Source of the DNA: Synergistaceae bacterium
GTDB taxonomy: Bacteria; Synergistota; Synergistia; Synergistales; Aminobacteriaceae
NCBI GenBank assembly: GCA_009783355.1
Contig: WRHH01000002.1
Location: 1-64,000 of the forward strand
Length of the DNA stretch: 64,000 nucleotides
Direction of reading: 5' to 3'
Below are positions 24,684 to 35,200 of this stretch, one piece after another. The translations under genes were made by a program, and so were the position numbers. Position 1 is the first letter of the stretch, and each line of letters starts with the position of its first letter. The notes beneath the pieces are model-generated. The model made no database searches, was not told the DNA's origin, and saw only the letters and a list, made by a program, of their open reading frames with translations.

Positions 24684-26865
24684 CAGCTGGGAGTCGCTGC
24701 GGGCGATTCAAGTTGCTGCGGGCGATGCGGTATTCAATACGGACGACAACATATTGCTTTCCGCGTCCACCGCTTCAGGAAAAACAGAAGCAGCGTTTTT
24801 CCCAATTCTGACATTGTTCATGGAGGATATGCCGAAATCCGTCGGCGCGCTCTATATAGGTCCGCTAAAGGCTCTAATAAACGATCAATTTATGCGTCTC
24901 AATGATTTATGCCTCGAAGCGAGTATTCCAGTCTGGCATTGGCATGGAGACGTTGCGCAGACTCATAAGAATAAGCTCTTAAAAAGTCCTTCCGGCATCC
25001 TGCAAATAACCCCCGAATCGCTGGAAGCCCTGCTGCTCCATAAACACGCCGACATTGCCCGTCTGTTCGGCGACCTGCGGTTTATCGTTATAGATGAAGT
25101 TCATTCGCTGTTGCGCGGCGACCGCGGAGGACAGACTCTGTGCCTTATCGAGAGGCTTTCAAAACTTGCGGGCATAAACCCGAGAAGGATAGGTCTTTCC
25201 GCTACAATAGGCGACCCGGAGAGCACTGCAAAATTCTTGTCGTCAGGTACGGGCAGAAACACTCTCTTTCCGAAAATCGAAACAAAGGGCATCAAGTGGC
25301 GGCTCTCAATGGAGCATTTCTACGTTCAGGGCGCGCAGTCGGCGGATGACCGGAATGTCTCGGACGCGTTGCCGGTTTTGGATATGAGCACGGATACCGC
25401 GCCCGTCAACGCCGATCCGGGCATGGGGTATATCTTTGAGCACACGAGAGGAAAAAAATGTTTCGTATTCGTGAATTCCAGGGAAGAATGCGAAGCGGTC
25501 ACAACGACGATGCGCCAATACTGTGAAGAGAAGCGCGAGCCCGACAGATTTTTAATACACCACGGCAACCTTTCGGTTTCGTACAGGGAGACCGCCGAAG
25601 CGGTGATGAAGGACGATGAACAGTATCAGACGACCGTGACCACGGCGACTCTCGAACTGGGAATTGATATCGGCAGGTTGGAGCGCGCCTTTCAGATAAA
25701 CGCTCCGTTCACTGTGTCCTCGTTTCTGCAAAGGATGGGGCGTACCGGTCGTCGAGAATTGCCGCCCGAGATGTGGTTCGTGATGCGTGAGGAAAAGGTT
25801 GAAACCAGGGCTATGCTGCCGTTGACTATTCCGTGGGCGCTGCTTCAGGGTATTGCGCTAGTTCAACTGTACGTACAGGAACGCTGGGTCGAGCCGCCGA
25901 AACTTGACAGACTGCCTTTCAGCCTTCTCTATCACCAAACTATGTGCACTTTAGCTTCATGCGGGGAAATGTCGCCCGGAGCTCTTGCTTCCCGCGTGCT
26001 TTCGCTGAGTTATTTTCACAGAATAACGCAGGACGATTATAAAATTTTACTGAGACATCTCCTGTTAACCGATCACATTCAGAAGACTGAAACGGGCGGA
26101 CTCATCGTCGGTTTAGCGGGAGAGAGGCAGACGAACTCCTATAAGTTTTACGCCGTGTTTAAAGAAAACGAGGAATACACCGTCCGCAGTAAATCTCAGG
26201 AATTGGGCACGATAGTGATGCCGCCGCCCGTCGGCGAAAAAATAGCACTGGCGGGGCACGTATGGGTCGTTGAGGAAATAGACCACAAACGTCGTCTGGT
26301 GTACTGCGCGCAGGTCAAGGGCAAAGTGCCCGCGTATTTCGGGCAGTGCCCCGGTGATATCAACACGAGAGTGCTCGAGAAAATGAAGGACATTTTGCGC
26401 GAGCGCGCTGTCTATCCATATCTGATGAAAAATGCGGTCGCAAGGCTTGGCGAAGCCAGGCACACAGCCGTCAATTCAGGGATGACCGAAGATTCCCTGA
26501 TATGTCTTGGCGGCGATATGTGGTGTTTGTTCCCGTGGCTTGGAACATACGCGTTTCTGGCGCTTGAACGGTTCATCAAAATCAAATGCGCGCCCGCGCT
26601 GGGCTTGTCAGCCATGGACTCGTCAAGACCATATTTCATTCAATTCAGGATGAGCGCGACGAAAGAGGAATTTTTCAGTATTTTGAACGATGCAAGTAAG
26701 CAACCGCTTGAGCCGATGGAATTGATATATAGGGGGGAAGTTCTGCTGTTTGAGAAATACGACGAATTCCTGCCCGAAGAACTGGTAAAAAAAGGCTTCG
26801 CCTATGGTATCCTCGGCATTGAAGAAATGAAATACCACATTCAAGGATGGAACTCCAAACTCTGA
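24631..26865 (+). CDS. Lhr-like DEAD/DEAH helicase
   Basis: The 744-residue superfamily 2 helicase has Walker A in SASTASGKT (residues 44-52), YIGPLKALINDQF (motif Ia), ITPESLEALL, motif II DEVH at 155-158, GLSATIGDP (motif III), and in domain 2 HHGNLSVSYRE and FLQRMGRTGRR (motif VI). The overall pattern matches Lhr-like helicases of the type paired with BrxD-like ATPases (BrxHI). A BrxD-like ATPase and TerB_N gene lie 10.5 kb upstream on the same strand. I chose ATG 24631; an upstream TTG at 24625 is possible. ATP-driven DNA or RNA unwinding is the expected activity. Confidence 0.87.
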   Translation: MNIFNRYAPFIQDFIYRNSWESLRAIQVAAGDAVFNTDDNILLSASTASGKTEAAFFPILTLFMEDMPKSVGALYIGPLKALINDQFMRLNDLCLEASIPVWHWHGDVAQTHKNKLLKSPSGILQITPESLEALLLHKHADIARLFGDLRFIVIDEVHSLLRGDRGGQTLCLIERLSKLAGINPRRIGLSATIGDPESTAKFLSSGTGRNTLFPKIETKGIKWRLSMEHFYVQGAQSADDRNVSDALPVLDMSTDTAPVNADPGMGYIFEHTRGKKCFVFVNSREECEAVTTTMRQYCEEKREPDRFLIHHGNLSVSYRETAEAVMKDDEQYQTTVTTATLELGIDIGRLERAFQINAPFTVSSFLQRMGRTGRRELPPEMWFVMREEKVETRAMLPLTIPWALLQGIALVQLYVQERWVEPPKLDRLPFSLLYHQTMCTLASCGEMSPGALASRVLSLSYFHRITQDDYKILLRHLLLTDHIQKTETGGLIVGLAGERQTNSYKFYAVFKENEEYTVRSKSQELGTIVMPPPVGEKIALAGHVWVVEEIDHKRRLVYCAQVKGKVPAYFGQCPGDINTRVLEKMKDILRERAVYPYLMKNAVARLGEARHTAVNSGMTEDSLICLGGDMWCLFPWLGTYAFLALERFIKIKCAPALGLSAMDSSRPYFIQFRMSATKEEFFSILNDASKQPLEPMELIYRGEVLLFEKYDEFLPEELVKKGFAYGILGIEEMKYHIQGWNSKL

Positions 26866-26950
26866 CCAAGCTAGTAGCACAATGCACACCTTGGACAATT
26901 CAAAGTATTTTGTCTTCTATAACTTTTGTTGTGACTTCAACCTCAATTAA

Positions 26951-27190
26951 TTAATGCTCTGCCGCTTCACCAGCCTCTATATCTGCGATTGTTTTGCGAT
27001 GCCGTTTCATGTTTGTTTCAGAGTTAATCTGGCTGACTGACACCTCGAATGGGATTCTCTTTTCCCTGCTGACCTTGGTTGCAAAGATTGTAAAGGCGTT
27101 GGTCATGCTCAAACCCATTTCTCTACAAACTTGTTCCATGCTTTTTTTTAATTCTTCATTCATACGGAAATTAACCGTAGCGTGCGCCAT
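26951..27190 (-). CDS. RelB/DinJ family antitoxin, orphan
   Basis: The 79-residue protein reads ATVNFRMNEELKKSMEQVCR then LGLSMT-like and FTIFATKVSREKRIPFEVS, the DinJ pattern: an N-terminal ribbon-helix-helix DNA-binding part and a C-terminal toxin-binding tail. It should bind a YafQ-like mRNA-cleaving toxin and repress its own promoter. No toxin gene follows it in 26866-26950. A truncated YafQ-like start is found at 30775-30849, so the pair may have been broken up. Confidence 0.85.
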   Translation of the reverse strand: MAHATVNFRMNEELKKSMEQVCREMGLSMTNAFTIFATKVSREKRIPFEVSVSQINSETNMKRHRKTIADIEAGEAAEH

Positions 27191-27212
27191 TAATATCTCC
27201 CCTTTCGCGAAT

Positions 27213-27240
27213 AGTATAGCATATTTAAGGCATTGTTCAA
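27213..27240 (-). promoter_or_regulatory. Promoter of the DinJ-like gene
   Basis: On the minus strand TTGAAC (27240-27235) and TATACT (27218-27213) are separated by 16 bases, close to sigma-70 consensus. A GGGGAG ribosome site at 27202-27197 and the ATG at 27190 follow. Confidence 0.65.
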
Positions 27241-27388
27241 TATATTGCTTTACGTATTTTGAAGGAAGCTAAATTTTAACTTTTTATGTCCGTTTCTGTT
27301 CGTAAATTTAGTGTAGCTTTCAGTCGAAAACAATATAAAATGCTAGAATCAGCTTTTCAAAACTACAAAATTGAAAGGATGGTAGATA

Positions 27389-29443
27389 ATGAAATTTAAA
27401 AGCATCTCGGCGCGCATACTTGTTCCAGTTGTTTTGACAATCTCTCTTTCGGTTATCATTTTCGTAATAGTTATTTCAAAAGAAACTGGAAGCCAAATAA
27501 ACGATCAGATCAACGAGAAAATGAACGAGTTTCTGGACCGTTCGACGCTTGAGATTCGGGGGGAATTTTTACTGAATGCCTCGGTCGCTAAAAGCCTTGC
27601 TCTTTACGCGGAACTCTGCACCGATGAAGCTATCGAACGCGACGAGATGAAAAATTTCCTCATGAAATCCATCCCGCTTAATAAAAACACGATGGGCGGA
27701 GGGATATGGTACGAACCATTTGCGTATCGTAATGAGCAATATTTCGGTCCATACGCCAGCCTGAACAATGGCGTTGTGGAGTACGAAGCGGATTATGCCA
27801 GCACCGTGAATTTCCACGAAGAGGAATGGTACATCAACGGAAAAGGTTCAAAAGGCGAGCCCGTCTGGTCTAGCGTCTACTTCGATCCCGTTCCTAAGGT
27901 GACGATGATAACCTCGACAGTGCCCTTCTTTGACTCTGCAGGCAAGATGAAAGGAGTTGCCACGACGGACATGGACTTATCCGACGTTCAGAACATCGCA
28001 AAGGAAATGACCGTAGGCAAGACGGGAAAAGCTTTCATTCTAGGCCCGGGCGGCGAATACGTTGCCTTTTATGACGACAGCAGAAAACTTGAAGACAAGA
28101 TAACAGGCGAAAAGGACGGAATGGCGGATTTTGGCCGCCGCGCGCTTTCATCCAAAGAGGGAGTCGAAGTTGTCAACACTTCGGGGAAGATGAGCCGGAT
28201 ATTCTATAAAACTATACCCGAAACGGGTTGGATAATGGTTATAATGATAGACGAGGATGAAATATCCTCCAACATACGAAATCTGATTCTGGCAAGCGCG
28301 GCGGCGCCGATAGCCGGTTTGATCATTGTTGCGCTCCTCATATTCTTTACCGTCGCGTATATCCGCAGGGTCGCGAGAAAAATCAACAACTTCGCGCTAC
28401 GAGCCGCCGAAGGAGATATTTCCGGAAGGATAGACATCACGGAACACGACGAGTTCGGCACGCTGGAAGAACACTTGAACAAGATGATGGAAAACATGAG
28501 TTCCATGTACGCAGGCTCAATACAGATGAATGAAAAAATCGTAGCAGCTGCGGAGAAATTCACTCTGTTGGCATTGAGGACGAAAGAATCCGTGGATCAA
28601 TTAAGCATCAATGTCAACGAGGTTGGGGATAACCTGACGATGCTTGCTTCTGCTGTAGAGGCCGCCAACGCATCTGTTGAGGAAGTAACCGCCGGAATAC
28701 AGACCACAGCGGGGAGCGGCACAAATATCGCAGTGCAGGTGGACGAAGCGATGAAAGCTGGAAAAAATGGTATGGAATCTGTTGTTAAAGCAGTGGCAGG
28801 TATCGAAGAAGTGGCTACCGACGCTTCCACTGCAGCGAAGAGCGTCCGCGAACTGGGCGAGAAGGCTCAGCAGATACAGAATTTCGTCGCCGAGATAGGA
28901 GGTATCGCCGATCAGACTAACCTTCTCGCGCTCAATGCTGCTATTGAGGCGGCGCGCGCCGGCGAGTCCGGGCGGGGCTTCGCGGTCGTCGCCGAGGAAG
29001 TGCGGAAGTTGGCGGAGGACAGCAATGTCGCAGCGAAAAATATCGCCTCGCTTGCAGGAACCATAACAAACGATCTCGTGAACGTCGTCGGAATGTCTCA
29101 ACGTAACGCGGAGGCGTCTCAGGAAGCTAAAGCCCTCTCAGTTAAAACGAAGGATCTGATTGGCAATATGATCTCGATCCTTGGAAGAATCGCCGAAAGT
29201 ACGCAGTCGCTTGCGGTCGTCTCAAAGGAGCAGGCTGGATCAAGCGAGGAAATAGCGAGAGAAGTGCAGGATATCACCACGAAGGTTGCTGACACAGCTA
29301 AAGCCAGTGAAAATATTCGCTTTGGCGTAAGCGGCGTCTCCTCGGACGCGGAAACAATGACGCGCGGGGCGGAAGACCTCGCACTGCTCGCAAACAATAT
29401 GGAAAAGTCGCTGGAAAGAATAGGGATAAAAAACAGGGATTAG
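27389..29443 (+). CDS. Methyl-accepting chemotaxis protein with dCache sensor
   Basis: The 684-residue transducer has an N-terminal helix (about 8-28), an extracellular dCache domain (about 40-295, with [14 protein letters not shown] and [13 protein letters not shown]), a second helix (about 297-322), a HAMP linker, and a C-terminal signalling domain with the conserved hairpin [20 protein letters not shown] followed by [20 protein letters not shown]. It senses small molecules and signals to CheA/CheW. dCache receptors often bind amino acids. Its final residues KNRD and stop codon lie in a GGGATTA-type repeat, so the natural end may have been altered. No other chemotaxis genes are adjacent. 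Confidence 0.93.
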   Translation: MKFKSISARILVPVVLTISLSVIIFVIVISKETGSQINDQINEKMNEFLDRSTLEIRGEFLLNASVAKSLALYAELCTDEAIERDEMKNFLMKSIPLNKNTMGGGIWYEPFAYRNEQYFGPYASLNNGVVEYEADYASTVNFHEEEWYINGKGSKGEPVWSSVYFDPVPKVTMITSTVPFFDSAGKMKGVATTDMDLSDVQNIAKEMTVGKTGKAFILGPGGEYVAFYDDSRKLEDKITGEKDGMADFGRRALSSKEGVEVVNTSGKMSRIFYKTIPETGWIMVIMIDEDEISSNIRNLILASAAAPIAGLIIVALLIFFTVAYIRRVARKINNFALRAAEGDISGRIDITEHDEFGTLEEHLNKMMENMSSMYAGSIQMNEKIVAAAEKFTLLALRTKESVDQLSINVNEVGDNLTMLASAVEAANASVEEVTAGIQTTAGSGTNIAVQVDEAMKAGKNGMESVVKAVAGIEEVATDASTAAKSVRELGEKAQQIQNFVAEIGGIADQTNLLALNAAIEAARAGESGRGFAVVAEEVRKLAEDSNVAAKNIASLAGTITNDLVNVVGMSQRNAEASQEAKALSVKTKDLIGNMISILGRIAESTQSLAVVSKEQAGSSEEIAREVQDITTKVADTAKASENIRFGVSGVSSDAETMTRGAEDLALLANNMEKSLERIGIKNRD

Positions 29444-29540
29444 GGATAAAAGACAGGGATAAGGGATTAGGGATTAGCAAAAGATAAAAATAAAAGATAA
29501 AAGATAAAAGATAAAAGGCAAGGACAAAAGGCAGGATGTT
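29421..29540. repeat. GGGATTA and AAGATAA simple-repeat tract
   Basis: The tract mixes AGGGAT(T/A)A and AAAGATAAAAGATAAA units and begins inside the last codons of the chemoreceptor, providing its TAG. Similar tracts occur at 43270-43322 (end of miaB) and 56148-56205. Confidence 0.8.
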
Positions 29541-29578
29541 GTAAATGAAAGGCGTGCAACGGATAGGAGCGATAAAAC

Positions 29579-29995
29579 GTGAAAAAAATACTTCCAGCAA
29601 ATCTGATCGTATTGTACCTGCTCCTGTCAGCCGGAACGGAGATTTTTCCTGTCTCTTCACTATGGCGCGTCAAAGCGGCCTGCGCCAATCCCTCAGTTGA
29701 GCAGGCCGAAAAAATTATGAAGTCTCTATCCAAAGCTTACCCGGAAAAAATCAGCTGCGTCGAATACCGAAACGGAGACTGGGCAGTTCTGATGGAGGGT
29801 AAATGGTACTTTTGCGCTGATAACCGCTTGCTACCGGAAGAACTTTTGCATCGTAAGGAAAGTTACTCGCCGCAGTCATTTTACGAATACTTTCCAAATC
29901 TTCCCGAATGGATAGCATATGAAGGCGAGGCGGCGGAAAGGCAATTCGGAATTCGGAATTCGGAATTAAAAAACAAAAGACAAAGACAGAGATAG
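29579..29995 (+). CDS. Exported protein, probably truncated at its 3' end
   Basis: The 138-residue product starts at GTG 29579 with a signal-like N-terminus. The body, KIMKSLSKAYPEKISCVEYR then NGDWAVLMEGKWYFCADNRL, is compact and resembles the N-terminal part of exported peptidase-like proteins, but I cannot assign a family. The last 16 residues are encoded by tandem CGGAATT and CAAAGA repeats, so the original 3' part has been replaced or lost. Treat as a gene remnant until a longer homologue is compared. Confidence 0.5.
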   Translation: MKKILPANLIVLYLLLSAGTEIFPVSSLWRVKAACANPSVEQAEKIMKSLSKAYPEKISCVEYRNGDWAVLMEGKWYFCADNRLLPEELLHRKESYSPQSFYEYFPNLPEWIAYEGEAAERQFGIRNSELKNKRQRQR

Positions 29996-30166
29996 GGGCG
30001 GTATTTTGCTGTCTGCGCCAAATACTTTGAATTGATAAACAGAAAATTGTAGGGGCGGCTTGTAGCCGCCCGCGCTAAATACTTTGAATTGCTAAACAGA
30101 AGGCTGTTGGGGCGACATTTTGCCGTCTGTGCGATAAACCTTGAACTGTCAAAATTATGACATAGG
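29993..30166. repeat. Three tandem 57-bp GGGCGGC-hairpin units
   Basis: Units start at 29993, 30050 and 30108. Each opens with (T)GGGGCG(G/A)(C/T), has a short palindrome with the loop ATTTT or TTGTA, and continues AAATACTTTGAATTG then TAAACAGAA. The second unit is the most perfect palindrome. No gene lies within. Confidence 0.8.
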
Positions 30167-30241
30167 GGTAAAGATTCTCAAAAATACCAGAACACTAGAA
30201 ATACCGAAGCACTCAAGAGACTGGAAGAAGCAGGCAAGTAG
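30164..30241 (+). pseudogene. C-terminal stub of an ankyrin-family gene
   Basis: The reading GKDSQKYQNTRNTEALKRLEEAGK ends in the same tail as the ankyrin genes at 308-913 and 3183-3641 (NTxALKxLEEA). Everything upstream has been replaced by the 57-bp repeat units. It is directly followed by a membrane-anchored gene, as in the other two ankyrin loci. Confidence 0.6.
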
Positions 30242-30255
30242 GAGGGACTAATATC

Positions 30256-30717
30256 GTGACAAAAACAGGAAAAAGTTCATCTAAATGGGGCTGTATTCTT
30301 GTATTCATATTATTAGGATGGATAGTGTTGGCTGCCATTTCAAGCGTCCCTGGAGGCGACCCAAATCATCGCGGGAACCGTTTGATTAGACAATTGCGCG
30401 ACTTGAAAGTGGCGGCTATTATGTTTCTCTACAATAATTCGGATAAACTGGATACGATTAAGCTTGAAATTGAACTATTGGCGCCATATCTTGACAGCGT
30501 CCTAAAATACATAAATAAGCCAGAAGAGTATCTTTTTATTGAATCTGACGGGAAATGGTGGGTGGGGCATAACCTTGCGGTATCCGGATACTCCTCTCAG
30601 GATCGCAAAGCTGAGGCAATAAAACTGAACGCACACGTCGGCAAAGCAATTTTTGGCAGTATGGACGTAAATATACCTTATGATGGAGAAGATATCGTCT
30701 TTATGCTTGTGAAGTGA
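30256..30717 (+). CDS. Hypothetical membrane-anchored protein
   Basis: The 153-residue product starts at GTG after a GGAGGG site. A basic N-terminus and one helix (residues 12-30) resemble a signal anchor, followed by IRQLRDLKVAAIMFLYNNSD and a globular part with KWWVGHNLAVSGY. The overall form recalls a pseudopilin-like or single-pass surface protein, but the prepilin cleavage motif is absent. The family is not recognised. It directly follows an ankyrin stub. Confidence 0.6.
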   Translation: MTKTGKSSSKWGCILVFILLGWIVLAAISSVPGGDPNHRGNRLIRQLRDLKVAAIMFLYNNSDKLDTIKLEIELLAPYLDSVLKYINKPEEYLFIESDGKWWVGHNLAVSGYSSQDRKAEAIKLNAHVGKAIFGSMDVNIPYDGEDIVFMLVK

Positions 30718-30774
30718 AAGTTTTCTGCGTAAATTTAATAATGCAGACGAAATGTTCAATAAATTGGGTCTCTG

Positions 30775-30849
30775 ATGAAAAAGCCATCATTTACAACCCA
30801 ATTCGACAAAGATTTGAAGATTTTCGAAAAACGCGGGGAAGATTTGTAG
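30775..30849 (+). pseudogene. Truncated YafQ/RelE-like toxin start
   Basis: The 24-residue reading MKKPSFTTQFDKDLKIFEKR then GEDL and TAG resembles the first helix pair of YafQ family toxins. The rest is missing. Its natural partner family is DinJ, an orphan member of which lies at 26951-27190. Confidence 0.45.
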
Positions 30850-30971
30850 TAGATGATATAATTCGGAATAGATAGCCAATAACTGGCAAATCACTTTACC
30901 TTATTAATGTAAGGGCGAAGGGAGAGTTTTTTGTGCTCGTTTCTAATTTTTTAGAAGGCAGGTTTTAACTT

Positions 30972-32174
30972 ATGGATAAGGCTATAAAAATAACGGACGG
31001 GATTCACTGGATTGGAGTCAACGACAGGGAGACCGATATTTTTGAGGCGTTATGGCCGCTTCCTCAGGGCGTGGCGTATAACGCTTATGTTATCGAAGGG
31101 GATAAAACGGTCGTAATAGATGCTGTCAAGGGCCCATGGTTCAGCGATTATCTGGCGAAAATAAAAAGCGTGATAGGAGAAAAACCGGTCGATTACCTCG
31201 TTATAAACCACATGGAGCCCGACCATTCGAGCGCGATAACTTCCCTATTGCTTGCATACCCAAACATGAAGCTCATAGGTAATCCAAAAACATTTCCGCT
31301 TCTAAAAGGCTTTTACGGAGAGTTTTCCGAGGGTAGCACCGTCGAGTTCAAGGACGGCGCTGCTTTCGACATAGGAGGTCATGTACTTACTTTTGCGACC
31401 GTCCCGATGGTTCATTGGCCTGAGAGCATGGTCACTTACGACGCTTCAGCGAAGATCCTCTTCTCATCCGATGCTTTCGGAGGATTCGGAGCTCACGAGG
31501 GAGGGATTTTTGACGACCAGAAGAATTCCGAACGCTGGGAAAACGAGATGCTGCGATATTTTGCGACAATAGTAGGTAAATATTGTTCGACCACGCAGGC
31601 AGCGCTTAAAAAACTGGGCGGAATTGAGCTCGAAATGATATGCCCCGCTCACGGGACTCTTTTCCGTAAGGATGTCAAGAAAGTTATCTCACTGTACGAC
31701 CGCTGGAGCCGGTACGAAAATGAGCGCGGCGCCATGGTGGTGTACGGTTCCATGTACGGAAACACCAAACGTATGGCGGAGGCAGTTTGCAGGGGGCTTG
31801 CGGAGAGCGGATTTTCAAATACCCTTCTCTACGATGTCTCCCGTACAAACGCGTCGTACCTGCTTCGCGATTTCTGGAAAATGAAAGGGCTCGTCGCGGT
31901 CTCATGCACATATAACGGCGGACTTTTCCCGCCAATGTCGGATTTCTTCAGCAAACTTGCAAACCGCAAGCCAAAGAACCATGTGTTGGGACTAGCGGGA
32001 AGCTACAGCTGGAGCAAAGGCGGACTTGACGCCCTTCGCTGCTACGCCAACGAGCTTGGCTGGGACAGAGTAGAACCCGAGCCGGAAGTATTCGCGTCGC
32101 CAAAACTCGACGACCTGGAATCCTGCGCCCAACTTGGAAGAAACATGGCAAAAAAACTTCTGGAAGAAGACTAA
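30972..32174 (+). CDS. fprA: Flavodiiron protein (A-type flavoprotein)
   Basis: The 400-residue enzyme joins a metallo-beta-lactamase-like diiron domain and a flavodoxin domain. The iron ligands are all present: His80, Glu82, Asp84 and His85 in NHMEPDHSSA, His near 148 in PMVHWPES, Asp near 167 in SSDAFGG, and His near 228 in PAHGTL. The flavodoxin part begins MVVYGSMYGNTKRMAEAV near 255. These proteins reduce O2 to water or NO to N2O and protect anaerobes. A ribosome site is weak; the gene stands alone. Confidence 0.95.
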   Translation: MDKAIKITDGIHWIGVNDRETDIFEALWPLPQGVAYNAYVIEGDKTVVIDAVKGPWFSDYLAKIKSVIGEKPVDYLVINHMEPDHSSAITSLLLAYPNMKLIGNPKTFPLLKGFYGEFSEGSTVEFKDGAAFDIGGHVLTFATVPMVHWPESMVTYDASAKILFSSDAFGGFGAHEGGIFDDQKNSERWENEMLRYFATIVGKYCSTTQAALKKLGGIELEMICPAHGTLFRKDVKKVISLYDRWSRYENERGAMVVYGSMYGNTKRMAEAVCRGLAESGFSNTLLYDVSRTNASYLLRDFWKMKGLVAVSCTYNGGLFPPMSDFFSKLANRKPKNHVLGLAGSYSWSKGGLDALRCYANELGWDRVEPEPEVFASPKLDDLESCAQLGRNMAKKLLEED

Positions 32175-32293
32175 AAAGTCGATTTTTCTTTTATCTTAAC
32201 ATCATCGCGACATAGCTTTACTGAGAAATATAGCGTTAAGAAAAATTTATCTGCGACGGCGTTTTGATTTTGCATTCAAGGAGCGTGTAGAAG

Positions 32294-35200
32294 ATGTCTC
32301 ATGCTAATACCGATGGTTTTGAATTTTTACTTTTTTCTGACTTACATAGCCATAAGGATAAAAATTTCAACTTAACGCAAGCGCTTAGCCGTTTAAATAA
32401 ATTCTTGAAAAAGAAAGAATTTCAGAGTGATTATATTTTTATCGCGGGGGATATCGCCAATCAATGCGACTACACAGATACCAGAGACTTTATGGGCAAA
32501 CTGCGGGGAGCGGTTAAGTTACCGGAAGACGACAAACAACGTGTCTTTTGGGCGGTGGGCAACCATGATATCAAGCGCGGCAGGAAAAATCGGGAAAGTA
32601 TTATTCAAAAAATAAGACAAGATGTTAATCCACCAGAAGCCTTTGAGCGGGAGATGAGGGACGAGGAATCCCGAATACTCCTCACACAGGCCGGGATGAA
32701 CGAATACCTGGAAGCTTACCGGGATATCTGTGGCTATGATTTCCCAATAAATGAAATTCAAAACGCGCATCGTTTTTTCCCCTTAGACGAATTGAATCTG
32801 TTTGTCCTCAACACATGCCTGACTTCCTGCGACGGGAACGACATCAAAAATCTATATATCATTGAGAGCCGACTGCATTTTTTATTTGACAAAGCCCGGC
32901 ATAACCTGCCAACCATCGTTTTGGGGCATCACGGCAAAGATTATTTTCGTCCAGAGGAAGAAAACCGCATGCGCGGATTATTCGAGAATCGAGTCGACAT
33001 GTATCTTTGCGGGCATTCGCACCGCGCGAGTTATTCGTCTTTTAACACATCACCTTACGAAATCCATCAAATCACATGCGGCGGCGGCATGATCGACGGG
33101 TATTCCAAACTTGTTTTCATGCACGGCATATACAACGGCGCCGGACAATTGACCGTAACGCCTTACAGTTATGCCGAAAACGGCGACCAAAGTTGGGGCG
33201 AAGACTTCCGACTGCATTCAAAACTGTCAAGCGACAACAATACATTTTGCTTCAACCGCCTCGGGCTTAGCGCGGCAGTCGGCGTTGACAAGCCTAAAAG
33301 CGCAGCGGGAAAGCTGTTGTTCGATCAATCGCAAAAATACTACGACCAACAATTAAGCCAAGGAGGGCGATTTTCATATGTTAAACACGACGATACGCTC
33401 CTTGCAACAATCAAGCCATTTGAAACTACAGCCCTCTCGGAGCGTGGAAACGAAACCCCTAATGAAACGCCGAAGAATGTTGTCCGTTGTGTTCTCGACG
33501 AAGACGGGCATATATTGTTTATCGGTGAAGGCGGCATGGGCAAAACAATGTCCCTGCTCCGGGTCTGGCAGCATGAGCTTGTTTCTGCGGAAAAGAACAG
33601 AAAATTGCCCGTCTATGTTCCTCTGAACGAATACAACATAGAAGGGACGCCAAAATTCATTTACAACTTCGTCAAGGACAAATACGGAATTGACCTGCAA
33701 AATAAAGCGGGCGATCTAAAAACCGTGCTGCTGCTGGACGGTTTTAATGAAATAACAAGGGACAACCGCCCGATTGTCAGCGAGATAAAGGACTATATGA
33801 ACCGCGATAACATTCAGGTCGTTCTGACCTCGCGGTACGATTTCCGTACGCCGCACGGATTTACCGGTTTGCGGGCATTCCATCTCCAGCCGCTGGAGGA
33901 AGCAACAATCAAGGAATACCTGTCCAGCTTGACGCTCAAATATGACGAGGGGATGCTTGACGTATTGCGGAACCCCATGATGCTCACACTGTACGCAAAC
34001 ACCTCAATTTCGAGGGAGCAAATTGAGAAGAAGTTCCCCAAACTTTTCGACTTCATCGAAAACCGTACCGTCGCGGAAATACTGCGTAACTATATGACCT
34101 GCCAAATAGGTAAACTGGCCGCCCACAGAGATCAAGATAAAATAACGAAGGCCGCCTTTACCTTGCTGTATTTGGCCCCGTACATAGCGTACAAATTGGA
34201 AAGCGAAGGGAAATACTCCATGCCAAGAGAACGTTTGAGAGTACTCATTCAGGAATTTCTTGACTCTCACGGCAAAAACAGCTTTGACGAAGCGGAAAAG
34301 GATTTTTTCGGCGTCCTGCAGGCACTAAATGCCATCACTGACGAGTATAAAGGCAACGCGCTGGAATACGCGCAGCTTTTGATAAACGAACACCACGTTC
34401 TGTTGGCGGAAGATGAAAACTATATCTTCCGCCACCAATATTTCCGCGACTACCTTTCAGCGTCCTACATGCGGAAACTTATGGAAAAACATAATTACAA
34501 AACAGATTTCGGCTTGCCCGACGTTCTGAGCGGCAGGGCGTTTACGCCTAGCATCGCGAAAATGTTGGGCGAATGCTTCGGCGAGCACGAAAATATGCAG
34601 CTGTCTAATAAAAAAACTGAACTGCACAGAGCTGTAGACGCCATGCGCGGGCGTAAGCATTCGGAGACGGGTCGCGCGCTCTCGAACGTCATCAATTGCT
34701 GGAAAGAAGCGCGGCAAGGGCAGATTATCGGCGAGGATTTAACCCAGCTGGATCTGTCCCGCGTTCCGATGAACGGCATACGCTTCTCGTCAAATGCGGG
34801 GACAACAAAATTTGATGGCGCCATTCTGTCCGCAAACAGTTTATTACCGATGGGGCACAGTAACTTTGTAAACAGCGCGGCGTACAGCCCCGACGGCCAT
34901 TATATCGTCACGTCTGGTGATAATACCGCGCGCGTCTGGGACGCAGAGAGCGGCGAGCTCGTCAAAACCCTGGAGGGACACAGTAACTTTTTGACCAGCG
35001 CGGCGTACAGCCCCCTTGACGGTCGTTATATCGTCACAGCTTCGCTTGACAAAACCGCGCGCGTCTGGGACGCAGAGAGCGGCGAGCTTGTTAGAATTCT
35101 GGAGGGGCACAGTAACAAGGTGACCAGCGCGGCGTACAGCCCGGACGGTCGTAATATCGTCACAGCTTCGGATGATAACACCGCACGTATCTGGGACGCA

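Noticed and set aside
29421-29540. Telomere-like or replication-end sequence
   Set aside because: The GGGATTA units are few, interrupted and internal, and similar tracts occur at several gene ends; simple repeat spread is enough.
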